Positions 34,009-43,050 of a stretch of 64,000 nucleotides of DNA are shown here, one piece after another. How positions within the stretch are numbered: the stretch's first letter is position 1; each line of letters opens with the position of its first letter. The translations under genes and the position numbers were made by a program. The notes below the pieces were generated by a model. The model was given only the letters and a program-made list of their open reading frames with translations. It ran no database searches and had not been told where the DNA came from. Source of the stretch: Pseudonocardia sp. HH130630-07 (GTDB lineage: Bacteria; Actinomycetota; Actinomycetes; Mycobacteriales; Pseudonocardiaceae); NCBI RefSeq assembly GCF_001698125.1, contig NZ_CP013854.1, forward strand, positions 4,712,001-4,776,000, given 5' to 3'.

Positions 34009-35220
34009 ATGGCGCTGACCACCACCGGCACCGAGCCGCACGCACTGTTCTCCGGCGACTTCTGGGACGACCCGCACCCCGCCTACGCCGCGCTGCGCAC
34101 CGAGGAGCCGGTGCGGCGGCTGGCGCTGCCGGACGGGCCGGCGTGGCTGCTCACCCGCTACGCCGACGTGCGCGAGGCGTTCGTCGACCCGCGGCTGTCC
34201 AAGGACTGGCGCTGGACGCTGCCGGCCGAGCAGCGGGCCGAGCACGCGGCGACCGAGATGACGCCGATGATGATCCTGATGGACCCGCCCGACCACACCC
34301 GGCTGCGCAAGCTGGTCAGCCGGTCCTTCACCGTCCGGCGGATGAACGAGCTGCAGCCGCGGGTGGAGGAGATCACCCAGGAGCTGCTCGACGGGTTGCC
34401 CGCCGACCGGCCGGTCGACCTGATGCGGGAGTACGCGTTCCTGGTCCCGGTGCTGGTCATCTGCGAGCTGCTCGGCGTCCCGGCCGAGGACCGGGACCAG
34501 TTCTCCGCGTGGTCGTCGGTGATGGTCGACGACTCGCCGCAGGAGCAGAAGTACGCGGCGATGGGCAGCCTGCACGGCTACCTGGGCGAGCTCATCGAGC
34601 GCAAGCGCACCGAGCCGGACGAGGCCCTGATCTCCTCGCTGCTCGCGGTCAGCGAGGCCGACGGCGACCGGCTGTCCCACGAGGAGCTCGTCGCCATGTC
34701 GATGCTGCTGCTCATCGCCGGGCACGAGACGACCGTCAACCTGATCGGCAACGGCGTGCTCGCCCTGCTGACCCACCCCGGCCAGCGCGAGCTGCTGCGT
34801 GCCGACCCGTCGCTCGTCGGCACCGCGGTCGAGGAGTTCCTGCGGTTCGACTCTCCGGTGACGAACACCCCGCTGCGCTTCACCAGCGAGGACGTCGTCT
34901 ACTCCGGCGTGACGATCCCGGCCGGGTCGACGGTGATGCTCGGTCTGGCCGCGGCGAACCGCGACCCGGAGTGGACCGACCGTGCCGACGAGCTCGACAT
35001 CACCCGGGACACCTCCGGCGGTGTGTACTTCGGCCACGGCATCCACTTCTGTCTCGGCGCGCAGCTCGCACGGACCGAGGGCCGGGTCGCGATCGGCCGG
35101 CTGATCGCGCAGCGCCCGGACCTGGCACTGGCCGTCGATCCGGCCGGGCTGACCTACCGGGAGTCGACCCTGGTGCGGGGGCTGACCGCGATGCCGGTGA
35201 CCCTGGGCGCCCCGGCCTGA
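34009..35220 (+). CDS. cytochrome P450
   Basis: A 403-aa soluble bacterial P450 monooxygenase. The I-helix AGHETTVNL, the K-helix EEFLRF (ExxR) and the heme-binding loop FGHGIHFCLGAQLAR (axial Cys about residue 348) are intact. Layout resembles CYP105/CYP107-type enzymes that hydroxylate small hydrophobic molecules with ferredoxin as donor. No ferredoxin is adjacent; the FprA-type reductase at 41319 could supply electrons. ATG 34009 is chosen over ATG 34000 because MALTT is followed directly by conserved sequence. Expression is probably controlled by the palindrome just upstream. Confidence 0.88.
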   Translation: MALTTTGTEPHALFSGDFWDDPHPAYAALRTEEPVRRLALPDGPAWLLTRYADVREAFVDPRLSKDWRWTLPAEQRAEHAATEMTPMMILMDPPDHTRLRKLVSRSFTVRRMNELQPRVEEITQELLDGLPADRPVDLMREYAFLVPVLVICELLGVPAEDRDQFSAWSSVMVDDSPQEQKYAAMGSLHGYLGELIERKRTEPDEALISSLLAVSEADGDRLSHEELVAMSMLLLIAGHETTVNLIGNGVLALLTHPGQRELLRADPSLVGTAVEEFLRFDSPVTNTPLRFTSEDVVYSGVTIPAGSTVMLGLAAANRDPEWTDRADELDITRDTSGGVYFGHGIHFCLGAQLARTEGRVAIGRLIAQRPDLALAVDPAGLTYRESTLVRGLTAMPVTLGAPA

Positions 35221-35235
35221 CCGCGGTGCCCGGCC

Positions 35236-36129
35236 TCAGCCGGGCTCGGTGTGCTCGTCGCCGACGGCCACCTCGCCGTCGGTGCGGACGTCGGCGTACA
35301 CCCCGGCGCAGGCCCAGACCCCGCCGATCTGCGGGATCTCGATCCGGTTGTGCCGGGCGACGGTGCGCAGCGTGTCCGGGTCGGACTCCAGGTCGCCCTG
35401 CGCCAGCGTGGTCATGACGCAGCGCATCGTGGCGAAGGAGTACCGCACCCCGACGCCGCCGATCGTGGCCTCGGCGCCGGGCCAGTCGTTCTCGACGAAC
35501 CCGGCGTCGGGGCCGCGCAGCACGATGTTCGGCCGGTAGCGACGCGCGTCGAAGGTCGCGTGCGGCGCCAGCTCGCGCAGCCGGTCCAGGGTCGACTCGG
35601 TGAGCACGTGCAGGGTGGCCAGGTCGAAGAACGTGCCGGGAGCACCGAACTGCGAGACGTCGAACCGGCTGACCCGTTCGCCGGAGTCCTCGTGCCGTGC
35701 GGTGGTCCCGGCGATCAGCTGCTCGGGCGCGAGCCGGTCGACCGGCAGGTCGTCGAACTGCGGCCAGACCTCCTCGAACTGACTGCCCTCCGGTGGCTCG
35801 GCGATCAGCCTGACCTCCCGGCCGAGCACCGCGGACAGCGCCGTGTCGACGCCGGGATCGTCCGACCGCAGCATCGAGCCGTCCGGGAACCTGATCTCGA
35901 CCTCGGGCAGCGGGCGTCCGGGTTCGGGCTCGCCGGCGAACCGGGCGGAGAACTCCAGCAGCCGCGCCCACAGCCGCGGGACCTTGGCGCTGGCGACGGT
36001 GCCGGACTCGACGTCGTGCACCGCGAAGGCCCGGTCACCGAGCAGCCCCCGCCCGGTCACCGTCGACCGCGACACGGTCTCCCCGAGCATGGATTTCACC
36101 GGGTACCGGTGCAGTGAGACGACCGTCAT
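35236..36129 (-). CDS. MOSC domain-containing protein
   Basis: A 297-aa protein with an N-terminal MOSC_N beta-barrel (VVSLHRYPVKSMLGE, GDRAFAVHD) and a C-terminal MOSC domain with the conserved cysteine in RCVMTTLAQG. Relatives include mARC-like and YcbX-like molybdenum enzymes and sulfur-carrier proteins that reduce N-hydroxylated compounds. A 2Fe-2S tail as in YcbX is absent. ATG 36129. Converges with the P450 gene (gap 15 bp). Confidence 0.82.
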   Translation of the reverse strand: MTVVSLHRYPVKSMLGETVSRSTVTGRGLLGDRAFAVHDVESGTVASAKVPRLWARLLEFSARFAGEPEPGRPLPEVEIRFPDGSMLRSDDPGVDTALSAVLGREVRLIAEPPEGSQFEEVWPQFDDLPVDRLAPEQLIAGTTARHEDSGERVSRFDVSQFGAPGTFFDLATLHVLTESTLDRLRELAPHATFDARRYRPNIVLRGPDAGFVENDWPGAEATIGGVGVRYSFATMRCVMTTLAQGDLESDPDTLRTVARHNRIEIPQIGGVWACAGVYADVRTDGEVAVGDEHTEPG

Positions 36130-36173
36130 ACACCGCTGTCTACCGCGCCCCGGACGGTGCGGGAAGGAAGCCC

Positions 36174-36821
36174 TCAGCCGAGGATCGCGGCCCGGAGTTC
36201 GTCCGCGGATGCGTGCACGACCGCGGCCCCCGCGGCCTCCAGCTCGCCCGGCTCGGCGTAACCCCAGCCCGCGCCGGCACACCGCAGCCCGTGCTCGGCG
36301 GCACCGGCGACGTCGTAGCGGCGGTCGCCCACCATCAGCGGTGCCGCGTCCCCGTCGGGGTGCCCGAGCCGGCGCAGTGCCTCACCGACCACGGCCCCCT
36401 TGGTCGGCCGGTCGCCGGCCGGGGTGTCGCCGACGGTCTCGGTGAACAGGTCGGCCCAGCCGTGGTGGGCCACGATCTTGCGGGCCGAGGACTCGGCCTT
36501 GCTGGTGGCCAGCGCGATCGTCACCCCCGCCTCGTCCAGCTCGCGCAGCAGCTCCTCGACCCCGGGATAGGGGGTCGAGGCGAGCCAGCCGTCCTCGTCG
36601 CCGTAGATCCGGCGGTACACCGGGACGACGTCGGCGGCCCCCTGCTCGCCGAGGATCGGCGGCAGCGAGCGGTACATCGGCGGGCCGAGCAGGTGGGTAC
36701 CCAGCGCGGACTCCGGCACGTCGAGCCCGACCTCGTCGATCGCCCGGCGCAGCGAGCCGAGGATCCCGGGGGCCGAGTCGACGAGGGTGCCGTCGAGATC
36801 GAGGAGGATGTGGGTGAGCAC
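36174..36821 (-). CDS. HAD-superfamily phosphatase, Gph-like
   Basis: A 215-aa haloacid dehalogenase-type hydrolase with motif I LLDLDGTLVDS (nucleophile Asp), motif II ATSK, Lys in the C-terminal core and motif IV MVGDRRYDVAGA. The helical cap inserted after motif I suits phosphoglycolate phosphatase-like enzymes, but the substrate cannot be read. GTG 36821 is the start. It is divergent from pcaB and precedes the MOSC gene on the same strand (gap 44 bp). Confidence 0.8.
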   Translation of the reverse strand: MLTHILLDLDGTLVDSAPGILGSLRRAIDEVGLDVPESALGTHLLGPPMYRSLPPILGEQGAADVVPVYRRIYGDEDGWLASTPYPGVEELLRELDEAGVTIALATSKAESSARKIVAHHGWADLFTETVGDTPAGDRPTKGAVVGEALRRLGHPDGDAAPLMVGDRRYDVAGAAEHGLRCAGAGWGYAEPGELEAAGAAVVHASADELRAAILG

Positions 36822-36870
36822 GACCCCATTGTGCGGGATCGTGCCGGAGCGCCGTTCTACTGTCGGGCCC

Positions 36871-38022
36871 ATGGCGAACGCACTGTTCGGTCCGCTCTCC
36901 GGCGCGGCGCGGGTCGACGGCCTGCTCGACGACGGCGCGTGGCTCGCCGCGTTGCTGGAGGTCGAGCTGGCCCTGTCGGCGGTCGCCGCCGAGCAGGGAG
37001 CCGTCCCCGAGGCGGACGCCGACGTCGTGGAGCGGGCGGTGGGCATCGTGGCGGCCACCGACCCCGCGGTGCTGGCCGTCGAGTCCGTCGAGGGCGGCAA
37101 CCCGGTGATCCCGCTGGTCAAGCGGTTGAAGGCGGCGGCAGAGGGGCTCCGGCCCGGGGCCGCCCGCGCGGTGCACCCCGGCGCGACCAGCCAGGACGTG
37201 CTGGACACCGCACTCGTCCTGCTGACCAGGCGGGCCGGGCGGCGGATCGTCGAGGACCTGGCCGCGGCGGCCGGGGCGGCCGCCGGGCTCGCCGCCGCGC
37301 ACCGGGATACCCCGTGTGCCGCGCGCACGCTCGGCCAGCAGGCCCTGCCGACGACGTTCGGCCTGGTCGCGGCGGGGTGGTGCGCCGGGCTGGACCGGGC
37401 CGGGCACGGGCTCTCCCGGGTGCTCGCCGAGCTGCCCGTGCAGTACGGCGGTGCCGCCGGGACGCTGGCCGCGACCCACCCGCACGGCCCGGCGGTCGCC
37501 GACGCGCTCGCCGCCCGGCTCGGGCTCGCCGCGGCGAACCTGCCGTGGCACACCGAGCGGACCCGGCTCGGCGAACTGGCCGGAGCGCTCGGCGTGGCCG
37601 CCGGGGCGTGCGCGAAACCGGCCTGCGACGTCGTCGCGCTCTCCGCGACCGAGGTGGCGGAGGTCGCCGAGAGCGCACCGGGGGACTCGTCGTCGATGCC
37701 GCACAAGCGCAACCCGGCCGCCGCGGTGACCGCCCGCGGGTCGGCGAAGCGGGCGCCCGGCCTGGTCGCGACGCTGCTCGCGGCGATGGAACAGGAGCAC
37801 CAGCGTGCCGCGGGTGCCTGGCACGCGGAGTGGGAGACGCTGACCGACCTGCTCCGGGTCACCGCCGGGGCCGCCGCCCGGCTGCGGACCTGCCTGGAGG
37901 GACTGCAGGTCGACCCGGCGGCGATGGCCCGCAACCTGGCGCTGGCCGCCGGGGTGCAGGGGACCGGGAGCGGTCACGCCGGCGAGCTGGTCGACCGGCT
38001 GCTGGCCGCCCGGAGCGGGTGA
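36871..38022 (+). CDS. pcaB: 3-carboxy-cis,cis-muconate cycloisomerase-like protein
   Basis: A 383-aa member of the fumarase/aspartase superfamily. The signature SSSMPHKRNPAAA, the HPGATSQDVLDTA region and the order of helices match PcaB, which lactonises carboxymuconate in the protocatechuate branch of the beta-ketoadipate pathway. It is shorter than many PcaB proteins (about 450 aa). No other pca gene lies nearby, so a different lyase substrate is possible. ATG 36871. Confidence 0.78.
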   Translation: MANALFGPLSGAARVDGLLDDGAWLAALLEVELALSAVAAEQGAVPEADADVVERAVGIVAATDPAVLAVESVEGGNPVIPLVKRLKAAAEGLRPGAARAVHPGATSQDVLDTALVLLTRRAGRRIVEDLAAAAGAAAGLAAAHRDTPCAARTLGQQALPTTFGLVAAGWCAGLDRAGHGLSRVLAELPVQYGGAAGTLAATHPHGPAVADALAARLGLAAANLPWHTERTRLGELAGALGVAAGACAKPACDVVALSATEVAEVAESAPGDSSSMPHKRNPAAAVTARGSAKRAPGLVATLLAAMEQEHQRAAGAWHAEWETLTDLLRVTAGAAARLRTCLEGLQVDPAAMARNLALAAGVQGTGSGHAGELVDRLLAARSG

Positions 38023-38116
38023 CGCCGCCGCCCGGCACCCCGCGGACGGAACATCGGGTCCCCGGATCCGGTTGCCCGGAACGGCTGGTCCCGCAGTCCC
38101 ACCCGAGGGAGGCACG

Positions 38117-39236
38117 GTGAACGGACGTCTGCACCTGGCGGTCGAGCTCGGCGGGGCCGGGCGGCATCCCGGCGCGTGGCGCGCGCCGGGCACCGACCCC
38201 GGGCGGTCGCTGGACGCCGCCCACCACCTGGACCTGGTGCGTACCGCCGCCCGTGGCGGGCTCGACCTGGTCACGGTGCCGGACTCGCTGCGGCCGCCGT
38301 CCGACGACCCGGACGCCCTGCCCGGCACCCTCGACGCCGTCGCGGTCGCCGCTCGGGTCGCGCCCGCGGTCCCCGGTATCGGGGTGGTCCCGACGGTGAC
38401 CGTCACCCACACCGAGCCGTTCCACCTCTCGAAGGCGGTCGCGACGCTGGACTTCGTGTCCACCGGCCGGGCCGGCTGGGCCCCCGAGGTGTCCCGCACG
38501 GAGGCCGAGGCCGCCCTGTTCGGCCGGACCGGCGCCGCGGCGCCGGCCGCACTGTGGCGGGAGGCGGGGGAGGTCGTCGACGTCGTTGCCCGGCTCTGGG
38601 ACTCCTGGGAGGACGACGCCGAGATCCGCGACCGGCCGGTTCGTCGACCGGACGAAGCTGCACCACGTCGGCTTCACCGGCGAGACGTTCTCGGTGACCG
38701 GTCCGTCGATCACACCGCGGCCCCCGCAGGGCCATCCGCTCACCGTGCTGCGTGGCGACGATCCGGACGCGCTGCCGGTCGCGGCGCGGTTCGCCGACGT
38801 CGTCCGGGTCGCCGCGGACTCGGTCGCCGCGGCGGCGGAGAGCCGGGAGCGGGTGCGGGCGGCGGTGGCCGCGGCCGGGCGGGACCCGGAGCGGGTCGCG
38901 GTGCTGCTCGACGTCGAGACCCTGCTGGGGACCGGCGCCGGGGAGCGGTTGCGGGTGCTCGACACCCTGGTCCCGGCCGGTACGGCGTCCGGCCCGGCGA
39001 CGCTGCGCCACGTCGGCGACGCCGGTGAGCTGGCCGAGTTGTTGCGCGACGCCGCCGAGGAGGGCGCCGCCGACGGTTTCGTTCTCGCCCCGCTGGTCCT
39101 GCCGTCGGGCGTCGAGGAGATCGTGGACGACCTGCTGCCCGCGCTCGGCGACGTCTGGGTCCGGGCCCCGTACGACCGGACGCTGCGCGGGCGGTTCGGT
39201 CTCACCCGCCCGGAGAACCGCTACGCGGCAGGATGA
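38117..39236 (+). pseudogene. LLM-class flavin-dependent oxidoreductase, frameshifted
   Basis: From GTG 38117 (after GAGGGAGG) the frame encodes the N-terminal half of a luciferase-like F420/FMN monooxygenase (VTVTHTEPFHLSKAVATLDFVS, EVVDVVARLWDSWEDDAEIRD). The rest, GRFVDRTKLHHVGFTGETF and SITPRPPQGHPLT to the stop at 39236, is in another frame. The switch lies at 38628-38640. About three expected residues are also missing there, which could reflect an 8-bp deletion between GCGAC repeats or a simple indel. The two halves together have about 370 residues, normal for the family. Inactive as given unless the sequence is wrong. Confidence 0.8.
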
Positions 39237-39243
39237 CGACGGC

Positions 39244-39284
39244 GGATGGCAGGAACGGCCGTCGACGGTGCGTTCCTGCCGTCC
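39244..39284. promoter_or_regulatory. inverted repeat upstream of the GlxA-family regulator gene, AdpA-like site
   Basis: Arms GGATGGCAGGAACG (39244-39257) and CGTTCCTGCCGTCC (39271-39284) match at 13 of 14 positions with a 13-bp spacer. The half-site TGGCAGGAAC fits nine of ten positions of the AdpA consensus TGGCSNGWWY, and AdpA belongs to the same GlxA/AraC family as the gene that follows. Autoregulation is the natural reading (inference). Confidence 0.55.
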
Positions 39285-39297
39285 TACTCTCCGGTCC

Positions 39298-40268
39298 ATG
39301 CTGCGCAGCGTGTCCGTGCTGGTCCTCGACGAGCTCGCGGTCTTCGAGTTCGGCGTGCTGTGCGAGGTCTTCGGCATCGACCGCTCCGACGACGGGCTCC
39401 CCGTCCTCGACTGGGCCGTGTGCGGCATGGAACCCGGCCGCCCGGTGACGACGGCCGGTGCCGGCATCACGATCACCCCGCCGTCGGGTCTGGACGCGCT
39501 CGCGGGCGCCGACCTGGTGTGCGTCGCGGCGACCGGCCTGCGGGACTACCCGCCGGCCGCGCTGGCGGCCGTGCGCTCCGCACACGCCGCGGGCGCGGTC
39601 GTCATGTCGGTCTGCTCGGGGTGTTCCTGCTCGGCGCGGCGGGCCTGCTCGACGGCCGGCGCTGCACCGTGCACTGGAAGCACGCCGCGGAGCTGCGCGC
39701 GACGCACCCGGAGGCCGTCGTCGAGGCCGACGCGCTGTTCGTCGACGACGGCGACCTGGTCACCGGGGCCGGCACCGCGGCCGGGATCGACGCCTGCCTG
39801 CACCTCGTGCGCCGCGAGCTGGGCGGTGCGGTCGCGAACGGGATCGCCCGCCGGATGGTCGTGCCGCCGCAGCGCGAGGGCGGTCAGCGCCAGTTCGTCG
39901 AGCTGCCGGTCCCGGCCTGCACGGCCGACTCGCTGGCGCCGGTGCTGGCCTGGCTGCTGGAGAACCTGCACACCGAGCACTCCGTCGCCGCGCTCGCCCG
40001 CCGCGCGGCCATGTCGGAGCGGACCTTCGCCCGGCGCTTCGTCGAGGAGACCGGCACCACGCCGCACCGCTGGCTGTCGGCGCAGCGCGTGCTCTACGCG
40101 CGGACCCTGCTGGAGGAGACGGACCTGGGCATGGACGCCGTCGCCGCCCGCGCCGGGTTCGGCACGGCCGCGCTGCTGCGGCACCACTTCCGGCGGGCAC
40201 TCGGTGTGACCCCGGCCGACTACCGCAGCACCTTCCGCTGCGACCGGGACGACCGCCGCCCGGCGTGA
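39298..40268 (+). pseudogene. GlxA family AraC-type transcriptional regulator, frameshifted
   Basis: ATG 39298 starts a DJ-1/PfpI-like sensing domain (SVSVLVLDELAVFEFGVLCEVFG), which runs to the nucleophile-elbow region VMSVCSG. The next residues, VFLLGAAGLLDGRRCTVHW, are in another frame that continues through the two AraC helix-turn-helix motifs (HSVAALARRAAMSERTFARRF, MDAVAARAGFGTAALLRHHF) to 40268. Adding one G to the run at 39618-39621 restores a single 323-residue protein, so this may be a sequencing error. Downstream, its stop codon lies inside a 25-bp tandem repeat. Confidence 0.82.
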
Positions 40269-40324
40269 GGGAGGTGCCCGCTTCCCGGCGTGAGAGAGGT
40301 GCCCGCTTCCCGGCGTGAGGGAGT
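40261..40324. repeat. 25-bp tandem repeat, about 2.5 copies
   Basis: Units at 40261-40285 and 40286-40310 differ by one base (GTGAGGG versus GTGAGAG); a partial third unit follows. The first unit contains the stop codon of the GlxA-family gene. No coding function; it may have arisen by slippage. Confidence 0.8.
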
Positions 40325-40376
40325 GCACAGCGGCCCGTCGCACCGCGGCGTGCGGTGGTGTCGCACGATGTCGGGT

Positions 40377-41258
40377 ATGTCCACCACCACGCCCGGACCA
40401 TCCACCCGCGAGCGGATGCGACGTGCCCCGGTCGAGACCGGACTGGGGATGACGCCCGACCCGGCGTCGACCCGGGAGCGGGTCCGGCTCCGCGTCCCGC
40501 TGGGCGAGGGCGTGCGTGACGCCGCGGGCCGGGTCCTCCCGGTGCTGCCCGCGCTGCTCGCCGACTCCGGGATCGGCTACCTGGTGTTCTCCACCGCCCG
40601 GCTGACCGCCGGCGCCCCCACGGTGGACCTGCGGCTCGACCTCACCGGTGTCCCGGCGCCGGACTCCCGGTGGCTGGTCGCCGACCTGACGCTGCTGCAG
40701 CTCGACGGCGAGATCGGCGTCGGCCGCGCGGAGATGCACGACGACACCGGTGCGCCGGTCGCCCACGCGGTCGTCACGATGGCCCTGACCGGGGTGCCGG
40801 ACCGGCCGGGCAGGCTCGCGACCGCCGATCCCGTCCCGGCGGCCTCGGGCCCGGACGCCTCCGGCACGGGCGACGACACCGACTTCCGCGCCGAGCTGCC
40901 GCCGTTCGACCCGTCCCGGCTGGTGCCGGAGAACCTGGAGGCCGACGGCGGCAGCACCGGCGACGTGCTGTTCACCCCCGGCCCGTCGACGGTGAACCTC
41001 AACGGCACCACGCACGGCGCCGTCCTCACCGGCATCGGTGCGGCCGCCCAGACCCGGTTCCTCGCCGACCCGGACGCCCGGCCGCTGTCGCTGACCGCGG
41101 ACTTCCTGCGCCCGGTCCAGGTGGACACCGAGCTGCGGGTACGGACCACGCCGGTCCGCGAGGGCCGCCGGTTCTGGGCGCTGCGCACCGAGCTCCTGCT
41201 CCCCGACGGCCGGGCCGCGGTGCGGGTGACCGGCGCGGGGATCCGGCGCGCGAGGTGA
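40377..41258 (+). CDS. double-hotdog thioesterase-like protein (PaaI type)
   Basis: A 293-aa protein with two hotdog-like halves. The first half holds SGIGYLVFSTARLTAGAPTVDLRL and the second holds LNGTTHGAVLTGIGAAAQTR and LTADFLRPVQVDTELRVRT, the usual acyl-CoA thioesterase/PaaI layout. It probably hydrolyses an acyl-CoA or binds acyl thioesters in the cytoplasm. ATG 40377 is taken; ATG 40368 three codons upstream is equally possible, since neither has a strong ribosome site. Substrate unknown. Confidence 0.68.
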   Translation: MSTTTPGPSTRERMRRAPVETGLGMTPDPASTRERVRLRVPLGEGVRDAAGRVLPVLPALLADSGIGYLVFSTARLTAGAPTVDLRLDLTGVPAPDSRWLVADLTLLQLDGEIGVGRAEMHDDTGAPVAHAVVTMALTGVPDRPGRLATADPVPAASGPDASGTGDDTDFRAELPPFDPSRLVPENLEADGGSTGDVLFTPGPSTVNLNGTTHGAVLTGIGAAAQTRFLADPDARPLSLTADFLRPVQVDTELRVRTTPVREGRRFWALRTELLLPDGRAAVRVTGAGIRRAR

Positions 41259-41318
41259 CCACGGGGCCCGGCCGGGACTGTTAGCGTCGTCACCGTCGGC
41301 CGAGCCGGAGGTGCGATC

Positions 41319-42725
41319 GTGACGTCGGAGCAGGGACCCAGCCCGCGGCCGTACCGGGTGGCGGTGATCGGGTCCGGGCCGTCCGGGCTGTACACGGCGG
41401 AGGCGCTGCTGGCCGGTGACGCCGGGGTGCACGTCGACGTGTTCGACCGGCTCCCCGCGCCGTACGGCCTGGTCCGCTACGGCGTCGCGCCGGACCACCT
41501 CAAGATGAAGTCGGTCATCCGGGCGCTGGTCTCGACCTTCGACGACACCGCCCGGGTCCGGTTCCTGGGGAACGTGCACGTCGGGACGGCGGCACCGGGC
41601 ACGGTGGCGCTGCCGCCGGAGGTGCTCCGCGAGCACTACCACGCCGTGGTGCACGCCACCGGCAGCGCGGTGGACCGGGACCTCGGCATCGAGGGGGAGG
41701 ACCTGGCCGGGTCCGTCGGGTCGGGCGCGTTCGTGTCCTGGTACTGCGGTCACCCGGACGCCGCGGCCGCCGATCCCGCGCTCGACGGCGCCGGTGCGGT
41801 GGTCGTCGGCGCGGGGAACGTGGCGATCGACGTCGCCCGCGTGCTGTCCCGCCCGGCCGCCGACCTCGCCGCCACCGACCTGCACGACACCGTCCTCGAC
41901 CGGTTGCACGCCAGCGGGGTGACCGACGTGCACGTGCTCGTGCGACGCGGCCCGCAGCACGTCCGGTTCACCCCGCCCGAGCTGCGTGCGCTCGCCGCGC
42001 TCGACGACGTCGAGGTCCGGGTGCACGACGACGGCCTGCTCGCCGCCGGGGTCCCCGAGCCGCCGGAGCGCCGGATGCGCCAGGTGCTGCAGACCCTGAC
42101 GGCGTGGGCGGCGGACCCGCCCGGTGCGGGTGCCCGCCGGCGGATCCACCTGCGCTTCCTGCGCAGCCCCCAGCGCCTGCTCCCCGACGGCGACGGCCGG
42201 GTCCGGGCGGTACGGGTGGTCCGCAACGAGATCACCCCGGACGGCGGCGTCCGGCCGACGGGGGAGACGGCGGAGCTGGCGGCCGGGCTGGTGGTCCGGG
42301 CGATCGGCTATACCGGGGAACCGGTACCGGGCCTGCCGTTCGACGCGGCGAGCGGCACGGTCCCGCACGAGCACGGACGGGTCGTGCTCGGCGGGGAACC
42401 GGTGCGCGGCAGCTACGTGACCGGCTGGATCAAACGCGGCCCGACCGGGGTCATCGGCACGAACAAGGCCGACGGTGCCGAGACCGCGGCCTCGGTGCTG
42501 GCCGACCTGCCCCGGCTCGGCACCCCGCCGCGGCCCGGCGGGGACGCCGTCCTCGACCGGATGCGGGACCTCGGGCTGGAGCCGGTGCTGTGGGACGACT
42601 GGCTCCGCCTCGACGCCGCCGAGCGCGCACTGGGTGAGCGCCGCGGAGGCACCGAGCGGGTCAAGATCGCCGAACGGGCGGCGATGCTGGACGCGGCCCG
42701 CGGGCGATCGACCACGAGCCGCTGA
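41319..42725 (+). CDS. fprA: FprA-type NADPH-ferredoxin/adrenodoxin reductase
   Basis: A 468-aa FAD enzyme passing electrons from NADPH to ferredoxin. The FAD site VIGSGPSGLYTAEALL, the RLPAPYGLVRYGVAPDHLKMK block, the NADPH site VVVGAGNVAIDVARVL and the C-terminal WIKRGPTGVIGTNKADGAETA are those of mitochondrial adrenodoxin-reductase-like FprA. GTG 41319 follows GGAGG. It may serve the P450 of this window, although the genes are 6 kb apart. Confidence 0.88.
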   Translation: MTSEQGPSPRPYRVAVIGSGPSGLYTAEALLAGDAGVHVDVFDRLPAPYGLVRYGVAPDHLKMKSVIRALVSTFDDTARVRFLGNVHVGTAAPGTVALPPEVLREHYHAVVHATGSAVDRDLGIEGEDLAGSVGSGAFVSWYCGHPDAAAADPALDGAGAVVVGAGNVAIDVARVLSRPAADLAATDLHDTVLDRLHASGVTDVHVLVRRGPQHVRFTPPELRALAALDDVEVRVHDDGLLAAGVPEPPERRMRQVLQTLTAWAADPPGAGARRRIHLRFLRSPQRLLPDGDGRVRAVRVVRNEITPDGGVRPTGETAELAAGLVVRAIGYTGEPVPGLPFDAASGTVPHEHGRVVLGGEPVRGSYVTGWIKRGPTGVIGTNKADGAETAASVLADLPRLGTPPRPGGDAVLDRMRDLGLEPVLWDDWLRLDAAERALGERRGGTERVKIAERAAMLDAARGRSTTSR

Positions 42726-42741
42726 CGCAGCGCCGGCAGGA

Positions 42742-43050
42742 TCAGTACGGGTCGACCGCGAGGACGCACGGCATCGCCAGCAGGCGGGTGCCGAACTCGT
42801 CGGCCTCGGCCGGGGTCATCGACATCGTGCAGGTGACCGCGCTCTCGGCGACGCCCTCGCGGACGTCGACGGAGAACTCGCGCAGGGTGCGACCGCAGGT
42901 CTGCAACGCCGTGGCGACCTGCATGACGCCGTCGATCCCGTCGCCGGTGACGACGGTGTGCCGGCGGGGCATCCGGGAGGCGATGTCCTCCAGACGGCCG
43001 GACGGGACGGGGAAAGTGAAGGAGACCGGACGGTCGGTGGTGATGCTCAT
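42742..43050 (-). CDS. small conserved-looking protein, unknown
   Basis: A 102-aa soluble protein starting at ATG 43050 (MSITTDRPVSFTFPVPSG). Alternating hydrophobic pattern (GVMQVATALQTCGRTLREFSVDV, SAVTCTMSMTPAEADEF) suggests an alpha/beta sandwich such as an ACT-like fold, which is only an impression. It converges with fprA (gap 16 bp). No function is proposed. Confidence 0.6.
   Translation of the reverse strand: MSITTDRPVSFTFPVPSGRLEDIASRMPRRHTVVTGDGIDGVMQVATALQTCGRTLREFSVDVREGVAESAVTCTMSMTPAEADEFGTRLLAMPCVLAVDPY

Noticed and set aside
40261..40324. CRISPR-like array
   Set aside because: Direct 25-bp repeats lie back to back without spacers and no cas gene is near.
34000..42725. Secondary-metabolite cluster around the P450, LLM oxidoreductase, FprA reductase and the phosphopantetheinyl transferase
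   Set aside because: No PKS, NRPS, terpene or RiPP core gene is present and the genes are separated by housekeeping genes on both strands.
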